Below, one piece after another: positions 1 through 11,806 of a stretch of DNA of 64,000 nt. How positions within the stretch are numbered: the stretch's first letter is position 1; the number at the start of each line of letters is the position of its first letter. This DNA comes from Toxorhynchites rutilus septentrionalis (lineage: Eukaryota; Arthropoda; Insecta; Diptera; Culicidae): positions 304,746,665 through 304,810,664 of the forward strand of contig NC_073746.1 of the NCBI RefSeq assembly GCF_029784135.1. Direction: 5' to 3'. The notes beneath the pieces were generated by a model that had not been told where the DNA came from, made no database searches, and was given only the letters and a program-made list of their open reading frames with translations. Both the position numbers and the translations under genes were made by a program.

Positions 1-185
1 TAATTCACGACGCTCTTTTTCGTTCGACGACATTTTTCCAAATTTACGAAAAATTGACAGTGAAGCATGACCAACGTGATCTATACACTCTTATCTGATT
101 ATAAGCGAAAGCTGAAGATATAATTCCTAAAAATTAAATTTCTACAGCGTTTTTTCCCTGATGCAATTTGATGTGACACACCCTT
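1..185 (-). mobile_element. mariner DD37E-like element, 5' end, cut by window edge
   Basis: This matches positions 32525-32712 almost base for base, so it is a second copy of that element running off the left edge. It ends with the terminal inverted repeat (TIR) GTGACACACCCTTT followed by TA, the Tc1/mariner target duplication. The first 11 transposase codons (MSSNEKERREL) read on the minus strand from position 33. The rest of the transposase lies outside the window. Confidence 0.8.
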
Positions 186-463
186 TAATTGATTCTCTGG
201 TTATTTTTCATTGAAAGGGTGAAAGGTAAGCTTCATTGTGGTACATAACATTTTAAGGCAAAACTTCGTACTACAAAGTTATAACCAAATTTATTCAAAA
301 ATGACCAACTAGCCCCGCCCTACCCTATACACGAAGCAATGGATAAACTGGAGGGGCAACTCGTCGATTTAAAACGCGAGATGTCAACAAACAGAAGCAA
401 CAATTCCGCAACGGCTTTGATATAAATCATATTACGTCACTTATTGACATAGCCAAGATTAGT

Positions 464-826
464 TTGAAGGAAAACAATACCGAGTATCTTAAATCAATCA
501 CTTCCGATTTAACTCGCGATGTTGGCCAAATACGTGAGGGAATTGAAACTGCTGCTAATATTAATGACAGATCACCAGATGCCCAAATCGGAATTCAAGT
601 CCTAGATGAAGTAAAATTGTTGTCGACTATTCTGGGGGCATCGAGTCATACCGAACGATCCCTTCCACCTCCACCAGAATCGAGTGCTAGCTTGGCAGAA
701 GAACTGAGCGCAAGTGTAGAACGAAATACAGCAAATTCAGGCTGGCGAGTTCTAGGATCTGCCAGAAAGCTGACTGGACCGAAAATGAAAAGAAAAAAAA
801 AGGCCAGTAATCGTCGCAGAAGTTGA
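464..826 (+). pseudogene. ORF1-like remnant of the LINE
   Basis: This 120-codon open stretch has no good ATG. Its C-terminal half carries a tryptophan motif (SGWRVLGSARK) followed by a Lys/Arg-rich tail, an arrangement seen just before the basic end of some insect LINE ORF1 proteins. Its place upstream of an endonuclease fragment supports an ORF1 origin. A following open stretch at 828-1103 is rich in Asn/Ile and looks like out-of-frame decay. ORF1 proteins bind the LINE RNA. No zinc knuckle is visible, so the assignment rests mostly on position. Confidence 0.4.
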
Positions 827-1463
827 AATGTTGACAGTAGAAGGAATTACAGCAATTATGTCAATAGATATACAAATAATAACAATAATGCGCACCACAG
901 AAATATCAGGAGCAACTTACAGATTAATAACATCCGCTATCATAACATATCACAGATATTACAGTATATTCAACATGAACAGCATTCGAATTAATAGTAG
1001 CGAATCCAGCAGCAGGAACAATAATCAACGGAGGAACAACATTAACAATCTTCAAACGAGAAACAATACTGCCACCGGACAGAGTACTCTTGACAGCGGT
1101 TAAACATCAGTTCTCTAGGCCACTCGAAACGAATCCACGAATGATCAACTTCCAAAGAGAAGAGGTCCTTAACCCATATCATGTGGACCATCAACCTCAT
1201 CACACAACGCAGCCACATTCATCGTCTCACAGGTGCATGCCATGCTGCTGTTTTCACCGCCACTGACGCATTCTTCGGATGAAGATTTAGTTCATACTGG
1301 TTTACTTCAAATATTATTTTAAGCCAAAATTTCAATAGAATGCGTAGTGCGGCGAAAATGAAACAAATATATAAAATAGTTAACGCTTGCCTGTACACTG
1401 GCCACTGGAAATAGTTGGAACGACACAGAGAAAAATGAAGAATTATTTGGTAGCAATTTTCAC

Positions 1464-1985
1464 GTGTTTAGGTGTGATCGAGATTTGTCATTGAGTAATA
1501 AAAAATCGGGGGGTGGTGTACTCATTGCTGTTAATGCCCTGTTAAACGCAGGTCGTATTCCTGGTGAACAACATAAAGAATTTGATGATGTGTGGGTGAA
1601 AGTATGTATTAATGGTCAAACACATGTTTTTGTATCTATCTATTTCCCTCCTAATTTTGCCAAAAAAAAATCTTATGAGAAATTTTTAAATATCGCAGAG
1701 CCACTTATTGATAAACTCGACCTTAAAATTAAAATCCATATTTACGGGGAATTCAATCTGAATGCAATTGATTTCATTGTAGACGAGGAGAATGAATCAA
1801 TCTTACTTCCGATTGTAGGCGAAAATGAGACATTGCAACTTATTTTCGATAAAACAAGCAAACTAGGTCTATGTCAAATCAATTCTATTCCAAATGAACT
1901 AAATTGTTTCCTAGACTTGTTGCTTACTAATTGCACAGAAGATTTCCATGTTTCGAAAGCTGAATGTCCTCTTTGGAAAAATTAA
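1464..1985 (+). pseudogene. LINE endonuclease (EEP) domain remnant
   Basis: This is part of an apurinic-like endonuclease (exonuclease-endonuclease-phosphatase fold), the enzyme that nicks target DNA during LINE insertion. It begins with a CDRDLSLSN..GGGVLIAV block, then a VFVSIYFPP block typical of the fold. The catalytic GDFN motif reads YGEFNLN, so the key Asp is replaced by Glu. The segment stops before the usual C-terminal SDH motif. About 173 residues remain of a domain normally near 220. It is a broken gene. Confidence 0.65.
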
Positions 1986-2599
1986 AAATTCCACACCGCT
2001 ATAGAATACTCTTTATTTATCGGTAGCACAAGTACATGCCCTGCCGATTGTGATTTTGAGATAAATTTTGATTTTAAAAAGGCAGACTACGAGCAAATTA
2101 ATTGTAAGCTTAATGATATAAATTAGTCATTACTACTTAAAGATGAAAAGAACATAGACAAAGCTGTTGAAATTCTTTATGATAATCTGTATAGAATCAT
2201 AAGCCTACATGTTCCAACAAGAAAGAAAAAACTTAATACAAATTCAAAAACACCAGTATGGTTCACTCGTGATATTAAAAATCTTAAAAACAAAAAAAAA
2301 AACAAAAAGCTCATAAAAGATACAAAGCAAGCGAAATTTTGGATAATTTAACAATACACGAATATATTTGTAAAAACCTTGATGCGGAAATATCAATACA
2401 ATATGAAAGCTATATTACAAGCATAGAAAATAATATTAAATCCGATCCTAAAATTTTTTTCAATTTTGCCAGCGATAAGATTAAAATTCTATAATTTCCC
2501 ATCATGTATGAAATTTGGAGAATACGTGGGATCAAATGGTAGTGATATTAGTAATCCAAGGTAACTACACAACAAATAACGTGGTTCGAGATTACGATT

Positions 2600-3290
2600 A
2601 TTTTTCGTTTTTAGCCGAGTCGATAATATTACCGCTAACGAACTTCTTATCGCACTGGAGGATCTAGATTCATCTAAAGGTCCCGGGCCGGATGGTATCC
2701 CTTCAATGTTGTTGAAAAAGTTGGCATCGGCTTTCGTTTATCCTTTGTCCTGACTTTTCAATTTATCGCTAAAATTCGCAATATTTCCTTCTGTCTGGAA
2801 GAAAAAACATTCCTACTACCCATATTCAAATCGGGTAACCGTTCTGACATAAATAACTATCGTGGCATGGTTTTTATAAAGGAACATCCACTGCCACAAA
2901 TCTGTTAGAATTTGTATCTTATTCTCTTGCGGTAATGGATAGAGGCAACGTTGTCGAGACTCTTTATACAGACTTCAGCAAGGCTTTCGACAGATTAGAT
3001 ATTCCAATGCTCTTATTTTCAAGCTCCAACGCGTGAGAGTAACTGGAACTTTATTGAAGTGGGTAGAATCTCACCAATAGAACACAGTTTGTTCGCATTA
3101 GTGGAAAAATCTCTAGTCCAGTGAATGTCACATCCGGAGTTCCACAAGGTTATCACTTAGGCCCACTACTTTTCATCCTATTCGTAAATGATGTGTCACT
3201 AGTACTAACTAACCTCAACATTCTAATATACGCTGATGATATGAAATTGTATATGGAAGTAACCACTACATTTGGTATTTGGGCCTTGTG
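2600..3290 (+). pseudogene. LINE reverse transcriptase remnant
   Basis: RT motifs appear in order but in shifting frames. SSKGPGPDGIPSMLLKKL lies near 2673-2730, TLYTDFSKAFDRLD near 2960-3000, SGVPQGYHLGPLLFILFVND near 3134-3190 and the catalytic YADD near 3229-3240. These are the conserved palm motifs of non-LTR reverse transcriptases. Stops and frameshifts between motifs rule out function. A C-terminal piece may continue to about 3590. Confidence 0.75.
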
Positions 3291-3599
3291 ATTTTCCAAC
3301 AAGAAAGAGATGTTTTCTTCGAATGGTGCGTGAAAAGTCTTTTAGATATTAATTTAAAAAAATGTAATATTATATCGTATACTCGAAAGCATGAAACTTA
3401 TGACTTCATATGTTTTCTAGGATTTGAAACTGTAGAGAGATGTGTCAAAATTAGAGATTTTGGTATAATTCGTGATTCGAAACTCATTTTTGGCGAACAT
3501 TACAACACAATGATCAATAAAGCAAATAGTGTGCTCGGTTTCATAATTCATAGATTCAGTTACAATTTTCAGGGGAAGTTCGTTGCATGTTAATAAACA

Positions 3600-5060
3600 T
3601 TGAAACACTTGAGAAACCCAGAGAAAATGCCACAATTTCATGTTTAATTGACTTGGTTTCACACAGGATTACTGCCGTTCTACGCATAGTTGTCCCATGT
3701 TACTTTTTGACGATTTTCACTTTTCTTCATAAAACGTTGTTTTTATGCATAATCTAACGGAAAAACACAAAAAAACATATACCGCTCTGAATCATATTTC
3801 GGACGCTTAAGGCATATGACGCAGAAAACAGGTCTAAACTTTTATGCACTGGTATTATTTGGTTGATATTTTTAATAAATTAGTTCAATATGATTTTAAG
3901 CTTTCTACTTTGGTACCTATTTGATTGAAAACATAAAAAAATCATCGAATAAAATGCTTTTCAAATGAAGCGAATAAAAATCAAACTTCGAACACTAAAT
4001 CAAATTTCGGACACTTTATTTTGTAATTTTTTGAACAAAAATTACATTGCACTTAATTATATTTCATAATCAACTGCGAAACACTTACCATGCAATCACA
4101 GTAAACTGTTAACGGTGGTGAAAACTGATGAAACACGGGAGAAATTTCAATATTTATGAACGGGTAAATTCTACGTGCTCACGCTAAGCAAACGTCACAT
4201 AAACGATAATGAGTAGTGTTGATAAATTTTTGCCGATTATGTTATAATTCAAATGTAGTTCTCATAAGAAATGATCGTGAAACCAAGGGATTACTCTAAA
4301 GAAGCAATTGTGATATTAATTTTATAGTTATATCATCAATGCATTGAGCATTTCAAGATATTAGAACAAAGTGTTCGAAATATGATGTTGTCCGAAATAT
4401 GATTCAGAACGGTAGTTTGTTCCCAGCTTTTAAAAAAACAATATCAAGCTCAATTGTCCCATGTTGATATTCTATTCTTAACTGTCCCACCATGTATTTT
4501 TTTGTAAATCCTTATCGAATAAATCGGTTCAAGTGAAAGAATTCCATGTTACACTTTCAGCAGGGCTAATGCACTCATTCCTGGTTTTGAATAACGAACT
4601 AATTCTCAAACAAATAAGAAAAAAATTACCAGAACACATTGTTAGTGAATTCTGCGAGGTGTTGCAGATCACTCATTTTTTCATAAAACGATGTTTCTAT
4701 GCATAATCTTTCGGAAAAACACAAAAAAAATATTGTATATCAAAAAACAACATCAAGCTCAATTGTCCCATGTTGATATTTTATTCATAACTGTCCCACC
4801 ATGTATTTTTTGTAGATCCATATCGAATAAATCGGTTCAGGTGAAAGAATTTCATGTCACACTTTCAGCAGGGCTAATGCACTCATTTCTGGTTTTGAAG
4901 AACGAACTAGATCTCAAACAAGAAAAAGTTTACCAGAACACGTTGTTAGCGAATGCCTCATAACAATAAGATTTATATTCTGCAAGGTGTTGCAGATCAC
5001 TCATTTCTTCATAAAACGATGTTTCTGTGCATAATCTTTCGGTAAAACACAAAAAAAATT
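3600..5060 (+). repeat. tandem repeat, ~310-bp unit
   Basis: Two long units at about 4435-4735 and 4746-5055 share blocks such as CTCAATTGTCCCATGTTGAT, CAGCAGGGCTAATGCACTCA and TGCAGATCACTCATTT in the same order. The tail of a third unit (CATAAAACG..GCATAATCT..GGAAAAACACAAAAAAA) lies at 3716-3770. The third unit is interrupted at 3782 by a MITE. The open reading frame at 4691-4963 is made of this repeat and is not a gene. Confidence 0.8.
3782..4412. mobile_element. TA-flanked MITE, 631 bp
   Basis: Ends are inverted repeats: CCGCTCTGAATCATATTTCG on the left and the reverse complement of CCGTTCTGAATCATATTTCG on the right. TA flanks both sides (3780-3781, 4413-4414), as for Tc1/mariner relatives. 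It carries no coding capacity, so it is a non-autonomous element inserted in the tandem repeat. Confidence 0.75.
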
Positions 5061-6987
5061 ATAGGAGGTTGTGTCCAAGATACGACCGCATTGTTGATGT
5101 AGAACTACGCTGTTATTTTATATAAGTCGCTTGTTTATACCTTCGGATATTATTCTATAGTAGAATAATCTCTGAAATGATTTTTTCATTGTAGAATCAG
5201 TTGACGATAATTGATTGATGATTCATTCTTGCCCTCGCAAAACAATCGTATGTCACAATTTATTTCATGTCAATGCATTGAAAATTTACCTCGAAGGCTA
5301 TTCCGGTGGCCTTTTTCGAAATTGACATAGACTCGGCTAAAGTCAATTATATACATGTTGCACCAGCACCATTATTCTATATCCCATAACTACATCAATA
5401 TATCTTTGGCACCGCATGTAAACAACAACAATGACAACACTTGCAAGTATCAAATATCATGCTACATGTTATTTAATATTGCCTCAAAGGAATCGCACCT
5501 CTAGATATCGTTCGTACAAACTAAGCGTAAACCAAGTACCAAACAAGCGTTCACCATAGCATGCATACAGAGCCATATACTGGTGGCTTGAAACTACTAG
5601 CAATAAAAACATTTCTCATCATTTTGCGCTATTCTCAAAAGAAACGCTTCTGTTAATTGTACTGGCATCGAAAAGAGTTGCATTACTTTCTCATGCTCGA
5701 GATAAGCGCAGCTGTCTTCCTTAGTGGAGGAAGTTTTGCTACTGGCAAGCAAAACCTAATCACATACAAAATTCCAGAACATTTACTTTCTTGATGACTA
5801 AACAAGAGAAATAAACTCTTTTTGTTAATAACAACCTCGAAAACAGTAGCAATGCTTCATTTTGATCAATATTAGCGCAAATGCAATCCTAGTTGAAGGC
5901 AGTTTTGCGACTGGCACGCGAACCCAAATAACTTATAACATTCCAGTAAGACATTCAAGATGCTTGGTATTCCCAAATATTTTTTTGGTGCACAACCTTA
6001 CCGTCTGCTTCGCCATAACGTCAGTTTAATGCATTGATGCATTCTCAAAGGCACCAACGAAGCCCTTATGAAGACGGAAAATAAACAATGTTAACTGCTT
6101 GGAAAAAGACTGAATTATGCCACACAGCTTGTAACACCCATCGATGCGTATTCGCTGATGAGTTTGTCAAGAGCGACCGCCTTCACCACCAGCGGGGGGA
6201 GCTTGATTTTGGTTGCTGCCTGGGCGTTAACATTTTCGACCGACGCGCCGAAATCGCCTACTTCGCTGTTGTTCGGTGCGGTGTCACATTCGCGAAGGCT
6301 CGGTTCAGTGCGAGCGCTATTCACTGCACCAACACCGCGTGCATCATTAGATGACGCTTACCTCGAAATTTTATTGCCCCTGGCAATGCGTTCGTTTTTT
6401 GCAGGGCTCGAGCCTGCCTTCTTCTTCTTCTTGCCCATCGCACACTACGCGAAGCGTCCAATTTATGACGCGGAAAGAAGAACACACGATACGAATAACG
6501 CGAAAAACGAACAGAAAAATCAAACGACGATTTCCAAGTTGGATTACCACTGGTGGGGTCCAATCTTAGAAGTTTGCCTCAACGAGATCCACTGTTTATA
6601 CTCTAGGCAAGTATTCCCCTTCATTCTTCTTCTTTTCCTTTGTTCACGGAGACTTTAAATCCTACAATTTCCCCTTCCGTTGGTCGTCGATAAGTTGCTC
6701 GTTATTGAGAGCTCTGTTCGGGAAAGCACTCAAACGGACAGAACAAATGTATGGGGAAATAGAAACACTTAAAGTTTTCATGAATTTTAACCATTTACTA
6801 ACAAGGGGATTCTAATGTATGGCATATTAAACAAATCTTACGGAATTTCCGATTCGTTTAGTATGTAAATCGCCAAAATCCGTTCGCGGCAAAAATAGTT
6901 ATTAACGTTAACTTTATTTCATAAAAACGTGACCAGTTTCCTGATTTGACACCCTTAATGAAAGACGTAGTTCTACGTCAAAAATCT
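5061..6987 (+). mobile_element. Family A repeat element, copy 1
   Basis: It begins ATAGGAGGTTGTGTCC..GATGTAGAACTACGC and ends GAAAGACGTAGTTCTACGTC. The two ends form a short inverted repeat around GACGTAGAACTACG. The same ends bound the copy at 28226-29787, and most of the interior matches 11807-13425. The body carries the 5' end of a LINE on the minus strand. No transposase is visible. It looks like a non-autonomous TIR element, though the superfamily is unknown. Confidence 0.75.
6115..6438 (-). pseudogene. Jockey/Juan-like LINE ORF1 N-terminus
   Basis: Reading from 6438, the frame starts MGKKKKKAGSSPAKNER, hits a stop after about 26 codons, then continues ..VENVNAQAATKIKLPPLVV and ALDKLISEYASMGVTS. 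The lysine-rich start and the K(I)KLPPLVVK..LDKLI block resemble the nucleic-acid-binding ORF1 protein of Jockey-type elements such as Juan, known from mosquitoes. Only about 100 codons remain. The region upstream on the minus strand (to about 6565) may be the LINE 5' UTR. An equivalent copy lies at 12507-12830. It is a fragment captured in family A and not a working gene. Confidence 0.55.
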
Positions 6988-7702
6988 ATCCACGCATATG
7001 TTCGAATTTCAACAATGACAGAGTTATAGAACTTTTTTCTGTTTCGGACTCTGTTGCCTCAAACTGGCTCTACATTCAAAAGTACGCCACGGAAGACGAT
7101 TCTGTTGATTCTGTAGTGGATTTTAATAACATTTTGGAAGCGAAAAACTTAAAAGTTAATAATTTGTATTGTGTTATTATAAATTTTATCCTAAAATATA
7201 TATTGAACAAGATTGTTTCTACCAATTAAGCTCTCTAGCCGCTCTACAATTTGTTCTTTGACACCCAACTTCTATCTTTGTTAATTTAGCTGCAATTTTG
7301 ATATAAAAATTAAAGCAAATCTTCGGAAATCACTATTTTTACCCCACTGTACATGTAATAGCCACTTAAATTTCACCTTAACGTGGAAAGGTTACATTTC
7401 TTCTTGAAGTACATAAGTCATATTTGAAATATAAAAAAATATTTTTTTTTCCAAGCTGTATATAATCGAGTTTAAAACTGATATAATCGAATCACATATA
7501 ATCGAGTCCGTCCTGTATTGAAAAGTTAAGCGTGATTTGATTCCTATAACGTTCCTGTAGGACCTTTCAATACAGAGATATTTTGTTTGAATACAAATTT
7601 ACCCTTTGTCCCCTATAATTGTACACTAAATAATGATCGCATCGCAAATCGAAAGACAGTCTTGAAAACTTTTTTGGAATCGATGCAAAAAAATGACATA
7701 AT
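6988..7702. other. AT-rich DNA, no gene
   Basis: No coding region is seen. Positions 7455-7505 hold three copies of a TATAATCGAGT-like unit, resembling ends of pogo-type elements. Positions 7513-7575 hold a 12-bp inverted repeat (CTGTATTGAAA / TTTCAATACAG). Confidence 0.5.
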
Positions 7703-7909
7703 TTGAATGAAAATTTGAGCAACAAAACGAGTCGAAATCACAAAAAACCACGTCAAGGTCGATCAAAAGTGAAGGTAATGCAGATTGTTTTCATGGATAT
7801 ACGTGGTGTTGTTCATTCGAAATTCCTTCCGGAGGGCCAAATGATCCATTGGCGTTATGAAGCGTTTGAGAGAAAAAAATCGTCGCAAAAGGCTGGGTTT
7901 GAAAAATAG
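7703..7909 (+). pseudogene. mariner transposase fragment (central part)
   Basis: The reading frame has RQGRSKVKVMQIVFMDIRGV followed by VHSKFLPEGQ, which matches the segment between the first and second catalytic Asp of mariner DD34D transposases (family pattern SKVKVM..FDxRGxVHxEFLPxG). A +1 frameshift after about 7850 is needed to go on reading VMKRLREKNRRKRLGL, the following mariner block. No TIR and no catalytic residues remain. It is an old isolated remnant. Confidence 0.7.
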
Positions 7910-7959
7910 TATAAATTTAGATGATGAATAAAGCATTTTCTTTAAAAACATATATTCAC

Positions 7960-10919
7960 GGTATATATTTGATAGAATGTATGTTGAAGTTCATGTGTGT
8001 TGATGAAAACGTTCAGAACGTTCGTTTCAACGTTATGAAAAAGATTCAAAGATTCTGCACGATTAACGCATTTTGGATTCTCTGAAAATAACAGAAGCCC
8101 TTTTCTAAAATCCTATCTGAAAATATACCGTGTGGCACCACCACTCGTATTGACACTGCTATGCTATGCTTTCATCATCTGAGGCAACAGCGAGCGAAGC
8201 AAAGTCTACCATGTAGTCAGGTTGTTACACGTGTTTGCACAAATTAGGCTAATTTTACTGTGAGAAGAACAATAATTGAATATGTTTATTTTGCATGCTT
8301 CACGCACACACTGTTAGGACAATAGAAGTCCCATCACAGGGCTTTCCAAACAACTACCAGGCATCATCCGAGCGAGTAGGAACACGTCTAGCACATCGAC
8401 TTACATCTGCTGTCATGGGAATCTGAGATTTGCGTCTCAGATGGGAACGAAAATTCGGGGCGTTACAACGCGCGAACTGAAGTTTACACAATCCGTACGC
8501 TTCGTACGCTTTCCCACGCATGGCAGCGGTACATTGAATTTTCCGCTCGAGTGCTCAGTTCCTTATCGACGATGATTGGATATGAATCACTCGGAGCAGT
8601 ACTTACCTTTAGCTGATCCGTTTTTTTTCGTTCGAATAAAAAACGAAGTTGAATTGTTCGAAAATTAAAACATGCGGATTTATTGAATCGATTCTACGTT
8701 TATGGCGGCTGCTGGTGAATTCCCGCCGTCACCGTGATTGGTGTGCGAAATTTAGCCAACAGCCTTGCTTTTTAAATCTGTTTCATTTAAACTAACAACA
8801 AGCATTACTTTGGTTTATAATTTGCTTCATTTTATATCAGTGTATATTTTCAATGAATTACTGCGGTTTATATTCATCATGCAATTTGAATCTTTTGTAT
8901 TGATAAATCCATTATCCAAGCGGGTGGTGGAAGTTGAACCAGATTCACCAACAACAACTGGCAACACTGATTCCATTCTCCCATCTGACCTACTTGAATG
9001 ATGTGTAATATTGAAATTTAATTTTATGACTATCGTTTGTATGTTTTCCGTGCTTGCATTTCTGCTGTTAACATCCTATCGGATTAATCATTTATTTATG
9101 GGCTACATGCTCTTTTTTTGGCTACTTTTTATTCATGGCGCACACATATACATACCCCATCGAACAGGTTTTTTTCGGAATTACATTTACTGATTCTCAT
9201 TCTCTCTCTCTGCCGCTGTTATTTGTTGCTGATCCTGCCGAAAGGATATTCTTTTTCGTTCTGCATTAATTGACATTTATTATTTTTTGGCTTCGGTATG
9301 CTCGTTTCACCTTTTCACTGCAATATTCTTTTTTCCAGCATGTAAGGGATATATTTTTAATAATTAATTTATTCATTTCCTTTCGGTGATTTTAATTTCA
9401 ATTAAATATTCCGTTTCCATTAAACAGCGGCGATGTGTTCCGAATCAGCGGTATTTATCGAAGTGTTCCGTTTACGATTTATACAATTAGAGACACAGCT
9501 TTTTTTTTTTTATTACTCGACAGACACTAATAGTGAACAGATTGTTGTTGTTGTTGCATTTAGGTGCGGATTTTAATAGGTCTTTTTAATGGTCATGATC
9601 TACCGGAACACACTTATTTTTTTGTCATTAGTATTTACTCAATTGGAATGTTATCAACTACGTTATTATTGACCTGCTCGTTACGCACATTTAAGTTTAA
9701 GCATAATTTTGAATTTAATGTGTTTTGTTCGTATTTTTTAGATTATTGACAAAAGCGGAGTCAGGTTTCCTTGATATACATGTTGTTTTTCTTTTTACCG
9801 TCGATTCGGATTAGGAGTGGTGGGAGAATTCGATTGCACTGCAGAAAACATTGGGTTTTTGTGTTGTTCTTTATGGGTTTATGAATGTAAAAAACATTAA
9901 AAAACAGAACTTGAATCCGCATGTCGGAGAAGTGAAACTCATAGGAGCATCGTTGGGGATGAGAGAACTAAGTTGGCATATACAAACACGCGTGGAAAAT
10001 CCTGTTTTGTTTGTTTCCCAACAATTTGATTCTCCGGTTTCGTAGCGTAGGAAAATAATTAAATGCAAATATTTGATTGGTTCCGCTCTGAAATATGATA
10101 AGCTCTGTTGTTTCTTCCAGCTGCTGGAATTTTCATCCTTCCTGGCGGGGACTCCGAATACAGCACACATTGATGGCGAACATGTAGATTATCTCATTTA
10201 TTGAATTTTCCGCCATAAAAGACATTGTTTGGGGGTAGACGTACCGCGAAGTGATATACCACCCTGGCATCTCTTGGAGACGATTTGGTTGGAAAACTGT
10301 CAACGAATTCCAATTAAATTTTAGGTTTAAGTCGATTAGTGTTATGAATGTTAACCCTGGAAACTGCGATATGTTATCATTGTTGACAATATTAGTTTCT
10401 TAATTAAAATCAACTGAAAGCAGTTGGTTCCAATTAATTATGCCCGATTTTTGAAGTTATTCGTTCATCAACTAATCGAATATTTTTCAACTATTTGTGA
10501 TTCGATACGACCCAGATTGAAATGGATGATCAATTTATCGACCTAGTATTGACCAACATTCCGGGCCTGCCTTCCCTCGCCTATAGTTTATTGGTTGAAA
10601 ATACGGAATAATTTGTGAAAGGAAACTACATCACTGTTGATTCTTTTTTCTTTTCCGTTAAACTGTCGTCTCACACCAAAATAACTTGACCATCTAATAC
10701 TGCTTTCCACTGCAAGGGGAAAAATTATCCGCGGCAAGGAGGTATCAACGTTCTACGCTGAACTCGAATCGTCGATTCGAACAACTCGGATTTACTAATT
10801 CCGCTGTATTGTAATTATATTTATTTGTATCTAAAAGACACATAATAAAAACAAAATTATTCATGTATTTTTTCTTTTTATATTTCATTTCATTTCAATA
10901 ACAAACCAATAACGTTTGC
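7960..10919. other. unassigned, possibly host intronic DNA
   Basis: Nearly 3 kb with no long or family-matching reading frame and no clear internal repeat. Open stretches at 8765-9001 and 9011-9193 are Phe/Leu/Ile-rich, as expected from T-rich DNA, and lack domain signals. A short (GTT)n run lies at 9542-9556. It differs from the transposon-packed flanks. Confidence 0.4.
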
Positions 10920-10994
10920 ATTGAAAAAATGGACAAAAATTGCCGCTATTTCATGGGTTTACGCACTGAAGAAACTACCCAATCATAGTAACCC

Positions 10995-11215
10995 ATGAGT
11001 CAGCTGAAAAAAATTGACAGCTCTATCAGTCGAACTCTAACCGTGATGGCGAAAACAGTGACGCCACTCCGTTCAGAAGTGTACGCGTTCAAAGAACGGT
11101 ACCTCGCCGCGTCGAAAATGGACATCGTGCGGCACATTGTGGACGCCGGATACGCCCGTTCTGGCATCTACAACATCTTGGAACTATTGGACAACAATCA
11201 GAACATGGACATTAG
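10995..11215 (+). pseudogene. Tc1/mariner-type transposase N-terminal fragment
   Basis: The frame reads FKERYLAASKMDIVRHIVDA then GYARSGIYNILELLDNNQNM. This resembles the first helix-turn-helix of Tc1/mariner transposases of the DD41D-like type, in which a K(x)IVxHFVxAGYxRxTIYNIL pattern is common. The frame then runs into repeat DNA at about 11215, so the linker and catalytic domain are missing. The call is a family resemblance from pattern alone. It could instead belong to another HTH-bearing mobile element. Confidence 0.45.
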
Positions 11216-11806
11216 GGTGCCAATGAATGTTGGGAAAAAATCGACCCTAAAATTTCAAAAAATTACCCTATACAAAATGTTCACCATCTTGAAAAAATAC
11301 CCTATGCCGAATTTCAGCTCAATCGGACTCAAGGGAGAGTGGCGCAAAGCGGTCAAAGTTTGAGTTTTTTTTGAAAATAGAAAAACCAGCCAAGGGGGGA
11401 GTAAAGTGGGGAGTTTTCGAAAGAAATGTTTTGATGCAAAATGTCCTAAAATTGCATGAAACGCCGAGATGTAGTGTCATCTCGAAAAAATTTTTTTTTG
11501 TCAAAAATCGGCATTCTGGGACGAAAAGTATGATTTTGGGTGCCAATGAAAATAGTTATCTCGATTTTTCATTCGGAACTTGCTACGAAATGTTGATTTG
11601 CACGATAATATACCCTATGCAAAATTTTAGCTCATTCGGGCTTCATTTACTGGTGTCACAAACGTTGAAATTTGAGTTTGTTTGAAAAACGAAAAATCAC
11701 CGAAAATCGAGGTTTTCAAAGAAAAAAAGTGATGCCAAATGTCTTAAAATTGCATGACACGTCGAGATTTACAGTTATCTAAAAAAATTTTATTTGTCAA
11801 AAACCG
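11209..11806 (+). repeat. tandem repeat, 323-bp unit
   Basis: Two adjacent units start GGGTGCCAATGAA at 11215 and 11538. Shared blocks follow in order: ACCCTATGC, TTTCAGCTCA / TTTTAGCTCA, AAAGTTTGAGTTT / GAAATTTGAGTTT, GTCCTAAAATTGCATGA / GTCTTAAAATTGCATGA and TTTGTCAAAAA. The second unit is cut at 11806 by a family A copy. The reading frames at 11319-11685 belong to this repeat. Confidence 0.75.

Larger units (their letters stand above)
190..3600 (+). mobile_element. degenerate non-LTR retrotransposon (LINE)
   Basis: Three decayed parts lie in the order expected of a LINE: an ORF1-like segment, an apurinic endonuclease segment and a reverse transcriptase. RT pieces match the Jockey-like insect LINE pattern, but the clade is not certain. 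Many frameshifts and stops show an old, dead copy. No poly(A) or target duplication could be placed, so both boundaries are approximate. Confidence 0.7.

Noticed and set aside
4691..4963. 90-codon frame
   Set aside because: Lies within a tandem repeat, and the equivalent unit does not keep the frame.
6158..6658. 166-codon plus-strand frame in family A
   Set aside because: It is antisense to the LINE ORF1 fragment and has no family resemblance. The minus-strand reading is the better one.
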